DNA of 37,094 nt, from contig QYQG01000037.1 of the NCBI GenBank assembly GCA_007280375.1, positions 1 to 37,094 of the forward strand. The letters are read 5' to 3'. Numbering within the stretch: position 1 is the first letter of the stretch; the number at the start of each line of letters is the position of its first letter. The translations under genes were made by a program, and so were the position numbers. Shown piece by piece: positions 1 through 8,532 of the stretch. Origin of the DNA: Betaproteobacteria bacterium. Lineage in GTDB: Bacteria > Pseudomonadota > Gammaproteobacteria > Burkholderiales > Thiobacillaceae. The notes beneath the pieces were generated by a model. That model had not been told where the DNA came from. It saw only the letters and a list, made by a program, of their open reading frames with translations, and did not search any database.

Positions 1-576
1 GAATAGACAGGCGTAGCACGGCGCGTCTGGGCCCGCGTTGGGGAAGACGCTGATCTGACCGTCAAAACGCAGCGCCGCGCCAGAGACTAACGGCCGCCGC
101 AACGCCACGCAGGCGCGGTTGATGGCGTAACGGGTGGCAAAGTTGTCGCTGCAATCTAAGACCACATCCGCGCGCGCCACCGCCGCCGCCAAAGCCGCGC
201 CCGAGAGCCGCTGCGGCATCGCCTCAACCACGATCCCGGGGTTCACCGCGCGCAGATGAGCGGCGGCGGACTCGGCCTTGTTGATCCCAAGACTGGCCTG
301 GGTGTGGGCAATCTGGCGCTGTAGATTGGTCAGGTCGACCGTGTCGTCATCGGCGATGAGGATCTGGCCCACGCCCGCCGCCGCCAAATAAAGCGCGACC
401 GGCGAGCCCAAGCCCCCCGCGCCGATGATCAGCGCGGTCGCGTTCAACAGCCGCGTCTGGCCGTCAATGCCGATCTCGTCTAAGAGGAGGTGACGCGAAT
501 AGCGCAACAAACGGGTATCGTTTAACGCGTCTGCGGCGACCGAACAGCGCGCGCTATTTGTATTGTCGCCACTCAT
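1..576 (-). CDS. moeB: MoeB/ThiF/HesA-family adenylyltransferase, C-terminus cut by window edge
   Basis: Manual minus-strand translation from ATG at 576: MSGDNTNSARCSVAADALNDTRLLRYSRHLLLDEIGIDGQ..., then DLTNLQRQ, NFATRYAINRAC, GQISVFPN; typical E1-like MoeB/ThiF motifs. Absent from the ORF track because it runs off the window. Confidence 0.88.
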   Translation of the reverse strand, partial: MSGDNTNSARCSVAADALNDTRLLRYSRHLLLDEIGIDGQTRLLNATALIIGAGGLGSPVALYLAAAGVGQILIADDDTVDLTNLQRQIAHTQASLGINKAESAAAHLRAVNPGIVVEAMPQRLSGAALAAAVARADVVLDCSDNFATRYAINRACVALRRPLVSGAALRFDGQISVFPNAGPDAPCYACLF

Positions 577-952
577 CATTGGGCGTGTCGTCATGGTCGC
601 CATGCGGGCGTTTTCCCCAACCCTCAACATGGGCCTGATAGTTCTTGGTTTGTACCTCGGGCACCTTGAGGTTTTCGCGCTGGATACGCTCGACATAGTA
701 GATCAAGGCGCGTTTTAGCTTGCTCAATAGGGTCGTGCCGAGATGAAACCCCTGCCCGGTCAAGCCCACCTCTAGGGCCTGTAGGGTGTATTCCTGTACG
801 CAATACGCCACCTCGATACACTGCGCCCCCGTCTGCCGTGCAGAGAGCCGTGGTAGGCCGGCGAGAAGCGGTAAGGCGCGCTCGATCTGCCCAGGCGGCG
901 TGGCATGAAAGCAGATCTCACGCCGTTTTTGGATATCACAGGGGCTGGACAT
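554..952 (-). CDS. Hypothetical protein (132 aa), between ctpA and moeB
   Basis: ORF with plausible composition, fills the gap between ctpA and moeB, overlaps moeB start by 23 bp. Confidence 0.6.
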   Translation of the reverse strand: MSSPCDIQKRREICFHATPPGQIERALPLLAGLPRLSARQTGAQCIEVAYCVQEYTLQALEVGLTGQGFHLGTTLLSKLKRALIYYVERIQRENLKVPEVQTKNYQAHVEGWGKRPHGDHDDTPNDEWRQYK

Positions 953-958
953 GGCACA

Positions 959-2398
959 TCACGGGCGCAACAGGCTGAGACCTTTAAGCAGGGTGATCGC
1001 TTGGACAAACTGCAGGTCTTTGTTTGAGGCCATGGCATCTTCAGGACGCACGGCGGCCTCGTCGGTGGTTTTATCGGTCGCTTTGTCAGCCGGCTTATCG
1101 GTTGCCTTATCGGTTGCCTTATCGGCAGGTTTAGTCTTAGCGGGTTTGGCCTCAGGTTTACCGCCACGGCCTTCGCTGGCGAGATGATGGTCGAGATCGG
1201 CCTCACGCACCTCAGAGCGACCGTTGGACTCAACGCTAATCTTGCCCTCTTCGACCACGATATCCGGCTCTATGCCCTTGGCCTGAATCGAACGGCCATT
1301 GGGGGTGTAGTAGCGCGAGGTGGTCAGCTTGATCGCCGTACCGTTATTGAGCGGCAAGATGGTCTGCACCGAGCCCTTACCAAAGGTCTGGGTGCCCATA
1401 ATCACTGCCCGTTTATGGTCTTGCAAGGCGCCGGCGACGATCTCGGAGGCCGAGGCCGATCCGCCATTGACCAGCACCACCATGGGGAGTGTCCGCGCCC
1501 ACGCCGGCAAGCCTTTGAGATAATCCGACTCGCCCGGGCGCAGATAATCTTCGCGCGTATTGCTCAGACGCATCTTGGCATCGTCGGTGCGCCCATCGGT
1601 ATAGACCACCAACTCTTTGGGTTTTAAGAACGCGCCCGATACGCCAACGGCCGCGTTGAGCAGGCCACCCGGGTCGTTACGCAGGTCTAGCACCAGGCCC
1701 TTGAGCGGGGCCTTGTTCTGCGTCTCCAAGTCTTTTAGGGCGGCAACCAGGTTTTCAGCGGTACGCTCCTGGAACTGGGTGATGCGCACATAGCCAAAGC
1801 CCGGCTCGGGCAGCTTGTGTTTAACGCTCTTGATCTTGATCACGGCGCGGGTGATGGTGATGGTCAGCGGCTTGGCCTGCCCCTTGCGGATCACGGTGAG
1901 GATGATATCCGCGCCGATCTTGCCGCGCATACGCTTGACCGCCTCGTTGAGGGTCATCCCCTTCACCGGCGTCTCGTCGAGCTTGATGATCAGGTCGCCC
2001 GGCTTGATCCCGGCGCGGAAGGCGGGGGTGTCCTCAATCGGCGAGATGACCTTCACGAGGCCATCATCCATGCCAACCTCGATACCCAAACCGCCAAACT
2101 CGCCTTGGGTGTCGACTTGCAGTCCTTTAAAGGCATCGGCATCCAAGTAGGACGAATGCGGGTCTAGGCCAGATAACATGCCGTTGATCGCCTCGGTGAT
2201 GAGTTTTTTGTCCTCTACCGGCTCGACATAATCATTCTTGATGCGGCCGAAGATCTCGGTAAAGGCACGCAGGTCTTCGATGGGCAAGGGGTCCTGTTCG
2301 CGCGTCGCCTGCGCGGGGTAATTGAGCGCGATAGCCCCCCCTAGCGCCACACCGCCAAAAAGAATACTCAATGATTTCAACTTGCCCGACATACCCAT
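959..2398 (-). CDS. ctpA: S41-family C-terminal processing peptidase with PDZ domain; likely start MGMSGKL at 2398
   Basis: PDZ region (GIKPGDLIIKLDETPVKGM), LVLDLRNDPGGLL, NGGSASASEIVAGALQDHKRA and FGKGSVQT active-site motifs; low-complexity TDKATDK tail. Confidence 0.93.
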   Translation of the reverse strand: MGMSGKLKSLSILFGGVALGGAIALNYPAQATREQDPLPIEDLRAFTEIFGRIKNDYVEPVEDKKLITEAINGMLSGLDPHSSYLDADAFKGLQVDTQGEFGGLGIEVGMDDGLVKVISPIEDTPAFRAGIKPGDLIIKLDETPVKGMTLNEAVKRMRGKIGADIILTVIRKGQAKPLTITITRAVIKIKSVKHKLPEPGFGYVRITQFQERTAENLVAALKDLETQNKAPLKGLVLDLRNDPGGLLNAAVGVSGAFLKPKELVVYTDGRTDDAKMRLSNTREDYLRPGESDYLKGLPAWARTLPMVVLVNGGSASASEIVAGALQDHKRAVIMGTQTFGKGSVQTILPLNNGTAIKLTTSRYYTPNGRSIQAKGIEPDIVVEEGKISVESNGRSEVREADLDHHLASEGRGGKPEAKPAKTKPADKATDKATDKPADKATDKTTDEAAVRPEDAMASNKDLQFVQAITLLKGLSLLRP

Positions 2399-2414
2399 AC
2401 CCTTCACCTCACAC

Positions 2415-3677
2415 CTATTTCCCGGCCACCCATGCCAACGGATCAAATGGCTTACCCTGATGGCGTAATTCAAAATAGAGCCCGGGACGCTCATGCCCGC
2501 CCGTGTTGCCCACACTCGCGATCATATCGCCCGCCCGCACGGACTCACCCGCCTGTTTATACAGACTTTCGTTATTGCTGTATAGACTGAGGTAGTCGTC
2601 GCCGTGATCCAAAATAATCAAATTGCCGAAGCCGCGTAACCAGTCCGCAAAGACCACTTGACCGGTCGCCACCGCACGCACGCCTTGCCCCGCGCCGGCA
2701 CGGATAAACAAGCCCTTCCAGACCGGCCCGCCGCCTTCACGCGCCGCCCCAAAACGCGTGCCGATCTCGCCTGCAACGGGCAAGGCCAGCCGCCCGCGCA
2801 AGCGCGTAAAGCCCACGCCCGCCAGACGCGCATCGGCGACTTGATCGACAATCTGTCCGCGTGCCGGCGCAGATTTTCCCTGGGGCACGGCTTTTGGACG
2901 CGGGCGCAAGGCGGCCAAGCGCTGCACCAAACGCGTCAGCCGTTGTTCATCGCGCTCCTTTGAACGGATCTCTTTGCGTTGTTGCTGGATCTGTTCGGAC
3001 TTCTGCGCCCACACCGCCGCATGCGCCCGGCGCTCGCCTTCGAGCTTTTGTTTCTCCGACACCTGCGTCGCACGCACGCGATCTAGTCGCTGTTTGTTTT
3101 CATCGACCGTCGCGGCCAGCCGGGCCAATTCGTCCAGACTGCGGGCATGCGCACGGATCAGCTCGGCGCGCGCCTGCGCCACATAACCCGCGTACCCCAG
3201 TTGCCGTGCCACGGTCGCGGGGTTTTCGCCATTCAACGCTAGACGCAGCGCGTCGTTTCCGCCGCGCATATAACGCTGGCGCACTAATAGGGCTAGCCGC
3301 TCTTGCTGTTCTTCACGCCGCGCCTGCGCTAAACGAATCCGCCCCTCCAGGCGTTTTAGCTCGCTGCCGTAGGTGATGGCCTGATGCCCAAGGTCACGCA
3401 AACTGCGTTGTACCGTCGAGATGTTCTGTTCGGTATCGCGCAAGGCATCGGCGGCATCGGCGCGCTCGCCCTCAGTCTGTTCCACCTCGCGCCTTAACTG
3501 TTCGATGCGATCGCGCAACGCGCCCAGTTCGTGGCGCGTCGCGGTGGTCTTATCTGTGGCTTTGTCTGTGGCCGCCCCAGCGCTGCCCAGCATCAGCCCG
3601 CACCACACGAGCACACACAGGGTACGCACACGCCACACGCAACGACTACCGAGGCGCGTCGAAATGCACCAAGGCAT
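2415..3677 (-). CDS. envC: Murein hydrolase activator EnvC / M23-family peptidase
   Basis: Signal-like N-terminus, long coiled coil, C-terminal LytM-like domain (LPVAGEIGTRFG...GLFIRAGAGQGVRAVATGQVVFADWLRGFGNLIILDHGDDYLSLY); adjacent to gpmI as in E. coli. Confidence 0.9.
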   Translation of the reverse strand: MPWCISTRLGSRCVWRVRTLCVLVWCGLMLGSAGAATDKATDKTTATRHELGALRDRIEQLRREVEQTEGERADAADALRDTEQNISTVQRSLRDLGHQAITYGSELKRLEGRIRLAQARREEQQERLALLVRQRYMRGGNDALRLALNGENPATVARQLGYAGYVAQARAELIRAHARSLDELARLAATVDENKQRLDRVRATQVSEKQKLEGERRAHAAVWAQKSEQIQQQRKEIRSKERDEQRLTRLVQRLAALRPRPKAVPQGKSAPARGQIVDQVADARLAGVGFTRLRGRLALPVAGEIGTRFGAAREGGGPVWKGLFIRAGAGQGVRAVATGQVVFADWLRGFGNLIILDHGDDYLSLYSNNESLYKQAGESVRAGDMIASVGNTGGHERPGLYFELRHQGKPFDPLAWVAGK

Positions 3678-5202
3678 GCCCGCCCATCTCGGTCGGTTGC
3701 GCGAGGCCCATCATGCGCAACAAGGTGGGCGCCACATCCTCCAGCGCGCCGGTATCTTCCACCGTCGCCGGGCGACCGATATAGACAAACGGCACCAGAT
3801 TGATGGTATGCGCGGTGTGCGGCTCACCCGTAATGGGGTCACGCATCTGCTCGGCATTGCCATGATCGGCGATGATCAGCGTCTCGCCGCCAGTCGCGCG
3901 CATCGCCTCGACCACACGCCCCAGACCGACATCGATCGCCTCGACGGCCCGTTTTGCGGCATCGAAATCGCCGGAATGGCCCACCATATCGGCGTTGGCA
4001 TAGTTGCAAACGATGGCCTGATACTGGCGCGACTCAATGGCCGCGACCAACTTGTCCGTCACCTCCGCCGCATTCATCTCCGGTTGTAGATCATAGGTGG
4101 CGACATCGGGGGATTTGATCAGGACGCGATCCTCGCCGGGATAGACGGTCTCTTCGCCGCCGTTGAAGAAATAGGTGACATGGGCGTATTTTTCGGTCTC
4201 CGCGATGCGCAGTTGATGCAGACCGAGGCGCGAGACATACTCGCCAAAACCGTTGCGCACCTCAGTCGGCGGGAAGACGACCTCCACATGCGTCATGTTA
4301 GCCTGATACTGCGTCAGGGCGCAGTAATGCGACAACTTAGGCACGCGCTCACGGGTAAAGCCGTCAAACGCGGCATCGGTAAAGGCGCGCGTGATCTCAC
4401 GCGCCCGATCAGCGCGGAAGTTCATGAACACCATGGCGTCACCGTCTTCGATCCGCACCGGTTTTTCACCCGCTGGACAGATCGCCGTCGGCTTAACGAA
4501 CTCATCCGTCTCTCCCCGCGCATAGGCGGCGGCCAGGCCCGCCTCGGCGGTCTCGGCCTGAAACTCCGCCTTACCCTGTGCCAGCAGGTCATAGGCCTTC
4601 TCGACCCGCGCCCAGCGTTTATCGCGATCCATAGCGTAATAACGACCACACAAGGTAGCGATGCGCCCCACGCCTAGGCCATCAAGCCGCTCCTGCATGG
4701 AGCGCAGGTAGCGTGCAGCACTCTTAGGCGGCGTATCACGGCCATCTAAAAAGGCGTGGATATACACCTTATCGAGCCCCATGCGCGCCGCCATCAAGGT
4801 CAACGCGTGAATCTGACTATCGTGACTATGCACCCCGCCATCCGACAGCAGGCCCATGACATGCAGGGCCTTGCCCGTAGCCTTCACATCGCGCAAGGCA
4901 TTTTCAAGCACATGGTTATGGAAGAAATAGCCCGCGCGGATCGCCAACTCGATGCGGCTGTAATCTTGATAGACCACACGCCCGGCGCCAATGTTGAGAT
5001 GACCGACCTCGGAGTTACCCATCTGGCCACGCGGCAGGCCGACCGCCGCCTCGGAGGCGTGGATCAAGGTGCGCGGGCAGGTGTCCCAATAGCGGTCAAA
5101 ATTTGGCTTATCCGCCGCATGCACCGCATTAAAATCGGCATTGGCACTGATGCCAAAACCATCGAGGATGATCAACAGGACAGGGGTAACAGAGGGTGCC
5201 AT
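3646..5202 (-). CDS. gpmI: 2,3-bisphosphoglycerate-independent phosphoglycerate mutase
   Basis: MAPSVTPVLLIILDGFG, GNSEVGHLNIGAGRVVYQD, HAFLDGRDTPP, ADHGNAEQM motifs. Confidence 0.96.
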   Translation of the reverse strand: MAPSVTPVLLIILDGFGISANADFNAVHAADKPNFDRYWDTCPRTLIHASEAAVGLPRGQMGNSEVGHLNIGAGRVVYQDYSRIELAIRAGYFFHNHVLENALRDVKATGKALHVMGLLSDGGVHSHDSQIHALTLMAARMGLDKVYIHAFLDGRDTPPKSAARYLRSMQERLDGLGVGRIATLCGRYYAMDRDKRWARVEKAYDLLAQGKAEFQAETAEAGLAAAYARGETDEFVKPTAICPAGEKPVRIEDGDAMVFMNFRADRAREITRAFTDAAFDGFTRERVPKLSHYCALTQYQANMTHVEVVFPPTEVRNGFGEYVSRLGLHQLRIAETEKYAHVTYFFNGGEETVYPGEDRVLIKSPDVATYDLQPEMNAAEVTDKLVAAIESRQYQAIVCNYANADMVGHSGDFDAAKRAVEAIDVGLGRVVEAMRATGGETLIIADHGNAEQMRDPITGEPHTAHTINLVPFVYIGRPATVEDTGALEDVAPTLLRMMGLAQPTEMGGHALVHFDAPR

Positions 5203-5295
5203 ATTAGTAAGGCCTCATAACGAAGCCGTAGTCTTTAGTGAGCCTTTATTTTAGCCTTTTTCGTCGATCTTTGCAGCCAACTTGCGGCCGCCTAC

Positions 5296-5310
5296 ACATT
5301 ACTGTAATGT
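5296..5310. promoter_or_regulatory. Palindrome ACATTAC-T-GTAATGT, candidate operator of the adjacent ArsR-family regulator
   Basis: Perfect 7+1+7 inverted repeat 39 bp upstream of the regulator ATG (5350), in the gpmI/regulator divergent intergenic region. Confidence 0.5.
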
Positions 5311-5349
5311 TGCACCAAAGATCAGTATGTAGTGATATAAGGCTTTTTC

Positions 5350-5673
5350 ATGAACACTCAACAGATACAACAGCAAGTCATCGATACCGATGAGCACATC
5401 GAGCAGGCCTCACGCGCCATGAAGGCCATGTCGCATCCCTTGCGGCTGAAGATCCTCTGCGCCCTCGGCGACAAAGAGATCAGCGTACAAGACCTCGTCA
5501 GTCATGTGGGCACCTCGCAAAGCAACATCTCCCAGCACCTCGCCGTCCTGCGCGACAAGGGCGTGTTGCGCACCCGCAAGGACGCCAACCGCATCTACTA
5601 TCGCATCAGCGACAGCCGCACCCTCAGCCTGATCAGCATGATGCGCGATGTCTTTTGCGGCTTCGCGCAATAA
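5350..5673 (+). CDS. ArsR/SmtB-family winged-helix regulator, SqrR/BigR/YgaV-like
   Basis: AMSHPLRLKILCALGDKEISVQDLVSHVGTSQSNISQHLAVLRDKGVLRTRKDANRIYYRI is canonical ArsR wHTH; two cysteines only, at residues 37 and 103. Confidence 0.9.
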   Translation: MNTQQIQQQVIDTDEHIEQASRAMKAMSHPLRLKILCALGDKEISVQDLVSHVGTSQSNISQHLAVLRDKGVLRTRKDANRIYYRISDSRTLSLISMMRDVFCGFAQ

Positions 5674-5698
5674 GCCTGTCCTAAGCCCGTCCCTGCCC

Positions 5699-5723
5699 AT
5701 GACCCTATCATAATCAGGGTCAT
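5699..5723. terminator. Hairpin downstream of the ArsR-family gene (ATGACCCT-9 nt-AGGGTCAT), possible terminator
   Basis: 8-bp perfect inverted repeat 26 bp after the stop codon; no strong T-tract. Confidence 0.35.
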
Positions 5724-5767
5724 ATTAATCATTGCGAAGGTGCTTGCAGCGCTCGCTGCCGTAGCTT

Positions 5768-5838
5768 TCGCGGGCAAGCCCGCTCCTACGGCAGTTCGTA
5801 GCGGCCTCCACCGTAGGAGCCAGCGTGCTGGCGAACAG
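5768..5838. repeat. REP-like inverted pair (REPIN-like)
   Basis: TCGCGGGCAAGCCCGCTCCTAC (5768-5789) facing GTAGGAGCCAGCGTGCTGGCGAACAG (5813-5838); matches the familiar GTAGGAGCGGGCTTGCCCGCGA REP pattern. Confidence 0.75.
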
Positions 5839-5920
5839 CACTTACTTACGCAACGATTGATATCACGGTTGTCATCTCACAGTTGTCAAACGCCTAGTAC
5901 GCGATACAATCCGCCCATCC

Positions 5921-5949
5921 TTGCATTAGCAAGAGGCATGGAATATAAT
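5921..5949 (+). promoter_or_regulatory. Sigma-70-like promoter for tolC-MFP-RND: TTGCAT-17 bp-TATAAT
   Basis: -35 at 5921-5926, consensus -10 at 5944-5949; -35 lies in a short inverted repeat CTTGC-ATTA-GCAAG (5920-5933). Confidence 0.65.
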
Positions 5950-5963
5950 TATTTGCTTATATA

Positions 5964-5994
5964 CGACCCTTGTTACGCCTCGCAACAAGGGTCG
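5964..5994 (+). promoter_or_regulatory. Leader hairpin CGACCCTTGTT-9 nt-AACAAGGGTCG upstream of tolC
   Basis: Perfect 11-bp inverted repeat starting about 14 nt after the -10 box and ending 29 nt before ATG 6024. Confidence 0.55.
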
Positions 5995-6023
5995 CGTGTC
6001 GGACTACCGATCGGAGAGCGTGG

Positions 6024-7415
6024 ATGAGAACACGATTGTTGCTGGCCCTATGGGGTCATTTGATAGCGGCGGGTACTTTGCCAGCACACGCCCTCGCGGC
6101 ACCGGTCACGCCGGTGGATCTGCGCCAGGCCATTGCCGCCGCCCTCAGCCAAAACCCCGACCTAGACGCCACGCGCAGCCAGATCCAACAAGCCGAGGCC
6201 GCCGTGCGTCAGGCCGAGGGCAACAAGCTGCCCCAGGTGAACCTCTCTCTGACCGGTTCGCGTAGCAATGACCCCCTAAATGCATTTGGCATGAAACTGG
6301 GGCAACGCCATGTAACCTTTGGCGACTTTGATGCCAGCCAATATATAGGCCCAAGCAGCGTAGGCGTCGAACCCAGCACACTCAATAACCCCGGGGCCGT
6401 CAACAACTTCAACACCCGTATCGAACTGCTCATGCCGATCTACAACGCCGGCCAGATCCAGAGCCATGTCGATACCGCCAAGTCCTATGTCCGGGCCGCG
6501 CAGTCTGGCGATGCGGTGGCGCGGCAACACCTCATCAAGCAGGTATTAATGGCCTACCAAGGCGTACACACCGCGCGCGCCTACATCACCCTGGCCGCCG
6601 ATGCGAACAAAGCCGCCCAAGAGTTTGCCCGCGTCAGTGACCGCCTCCATCAGCAAGGCATGGTCTTGAAGAGCGATGTCCTCTCCGCACGCGCCAACCT
6701 GCAAGAGATGAAGATCAAGGTCATCGAGGCCAAGAACGCTGAAGCCGCCGCCTTAGATCAACTCGCGCTGATGATGAGCCGCCCGCTCCACGAGGCCCTC
6801 GATGTCGGCGCGCCCGTCATCCCCAAACTCTTACCCGGCACGACGGCCGAACTGCGCGCCCAGGCCCTCGCCAAACACGCCGGTATCAACGCCTTACGCA
6901 ACCAGATCGACGGCGCCGGCCATCAGGTCAAAGCCGCCCGCGCCGAGCGCATGCCCAAGTTTAATGTCATGGCGCGGCAGGACTGGAACGACAAACAGAT
7001 CGGCCTAGAGGCCGCCTCCTACACCGTGGCCGGCGTCTTATCGTGGACGGCGTTCGACGGCGGCATCACCCGCGCCGCCATCGACCGTGCCGAGGCCGCA
7101 CGCAGTGAACTGGCCGCCAAGCTACGCCAAGCCGAAGCAGGCGTGGCGTATCAAGTCGGCGAGGCGCAGCGCAAGGCCCTCGAAGCCGACGAAAAGATCG
7201 TCGCCCGTGAGTCCGGCGTGGCGCAGGCCGAAGAGGCACAACGCCTGATCAAGAAACGCTATGAAAACGCCATGGCCACGGCCGTCGAGGTCTTGGCCGC
7301 ACAAGCCCAGAGCGACAAGGCGCGTGCCGATCTGGTCGCCGCACACTATGACGCCGCCGTCCAACGCGCAGAACTGCAACGCGTCGTTGGCGTACTCTCT
7401 GTCGATACCCTGTAA
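6024..7415 (+). CDS. TolC-family outer-membrane efflux protein; likely start 6024
   Basis: Signal peptide, two OEP repeats with periodic coiled coil (LRQAIAAALSQNPDLDATRSQIQQAEAAVRQAEGNKLPQVNLSLTGSRS). Confidence 0.92.
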   Translation: MRTRLLLALWGHLIAAGTLPAHALAAPVTPVDLRQAIAAALSQNPDLDATRSQIQQAEAAVRQAEGNKLPQVNLSLTGSRSNDPLNAFGMKLGQRHVTFGDFDASQYIGPSSVGVEPSTLNNPGAVNNFNTRIELLMPIYNAGQIQSHVDTAKSYVRAAQSGDAVARQHLIKQVLMAYQGVHTARAYITLAADANKAAQEFARVSDRLHQQGMVLKSDVLSARANLQEMKIKVIEAKNAEAAALDQLALMMSRPLHEALDVGAPVIPKLLPGTTAELRAQALAKHAGINALRNQIDGAGHQVKAARAERMPKFNVMARQDWNDKQIGLEAASYTVAGVLSWTAFDGGITRAAIDRAEAARSELAAKLRQAEAGVAYQVGEAQRKALEADEKIVARESGVAQAEEAQRLIKKRYENAMATAVEVLAAQAQSDKARADLVAAHYDAAVQRAELQRVVGVLSVDTL

Positions 7416-7441
7416 ACCCCGTCGTGTTCGAGGTCTCCCCC

Positions 7442-8518
7442 ATGAAAAATATCCCCCTGACCGCCTTGGTCCTCGCCCTCTCTCTGACTGCCTGTTCTGA
7501 CCCTGCCGAGCAGGCCAGCGCAAACGCCGTCGTGCGCACGATCAACGCCGAGAGCGTCCTGATCGAACCCACCGAGACCGCCAGCGTCATCACCACCGCC
7601 GGCAGCGTCGTCGCCGTAGAATCGGTCAAGGTCGCCTCGCGCCTGATGGGTCACATCCGCGACATCGCCGTCGTGGAAGGGCAGGCCGTTAAGGCAGGGC
7701 AACGCCTCTTTACCGTCGATCCTATCGATGTCGAGGGCGCAGTCGAGCAAGCCCGACTCGGTTTACAGCAAGCCGAAGATGCCCGTAAAGATGCCAAGGC
7801 CGACTACGACCGCTTTGCCAACCTCTATAAAGACGAGGTCGTCACCCGGCAAAACTACGAGAAGATGAAGCTAGGCTACGAGATCGCGGTGTCGCGCGCC
7901 GCACAGGCCAAGGCCGGACTCGCTACGGCCACGGGGCAATTGCGTTACGCCACCGTCACCGCCCCGATCAGCGGCGTCGTCACCCAAAAGCTGGCCAATG
8001 AGGGGGATATCGCCGCGCCAGGCCACCCCGTGGTCATCGTCGAAAACACCGCGCACCTCCAAGTACAGACCAGCGTTGACGACAGCGTCTTCCGTAGCCT
8101 CAAGCAGGGTGACCGCATCAAGGTCGAGATCGACGGTCAAGCCGCCCCGCTCACCGCCAAGATCGCACGCATCTCTCCCGCCGCCGACCCGATGACCCAC
8201 ACCTATCTGGTCAAACTCGATGTGAGCGGTACGCGACTCCACAGTGGCGCCTTTGCCCGCGTGCATTTCGCCACCGGCCTGCGTCTGATGTTGGCCGTTC
8301 CCCAGACCGCACTACAAAACCGCGCGGGCATCGAAGGCGTCTTCGTCATCGACGCGCAGGGCATCGCCCAATACCGCATGGTGCGCGCCGGGGCCGAAAA
8401 AGCCGGTCAAGTCGAGATCCTATCCGGCCTGAGCGCGGGTGATCGCGTCGTCAGCAGCAAGGCCGCCACGGTGAATAACGGCGATCGCATCGTCGCCGCC
8501 CCTGCTGTAGCCAAATAA
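7442..8518 (+). CDS. RND efflux periplasmic adaptor (MFP/HlyD-like) lipoprotein; likely start 7442
   Basis: Lipobox LTAC; VASRLMGHIRDIAVVEGQAVKAGQRLFTVD biotinyl-lipoyl-like half; YATVTAPISGVVTQKLANEGDIAAPGHPVVIVE. Confidence 0.93.
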   Translation: MKNIPLTALVLALSLTACSDPAEQASANAVVRTINAESVLIEPTETASVITTAGSVVAVESVKVASRLMGHIRDIAVVEGQAVKAGQRLFTVDPIDVEGAVEQARLGLQQAEDARKDAKADYDRFANLYKDEVVTRQNYEKMKLGYEIAVSRAAQAKAGLATATGQLRYATVTAPISGVVTQKLANEGDIAAPGHPVVIVENTAHLQVQTSVDDSVFRSLKQGDRIKVEIDGQAAPLTAKIARISPAADPMTHTYLVKLDVSGTRLHSGAFARVHFATGLRLMLAVPQTALQNRAGIEGVFVIDAQGIAQYRMVRAGAEKAGQVEILSGLSAGDRVVSSKAATVNNGDRIVAAPAVAK

Positions 8519-8532
8519 CCGAGGCCGCCACC

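Noticed and set aside
5964-5994. Leader hairpin as a Rho-independent terminator of arsR
   Set aside because: No T-tract after the stem, and it lies downstream of a near-consensus promoter.
5740-6027. 95-aa ORF between arsR and tolC
   Set aside because: Runs through REP sequence, promoter and leader hairpin; no coding character.
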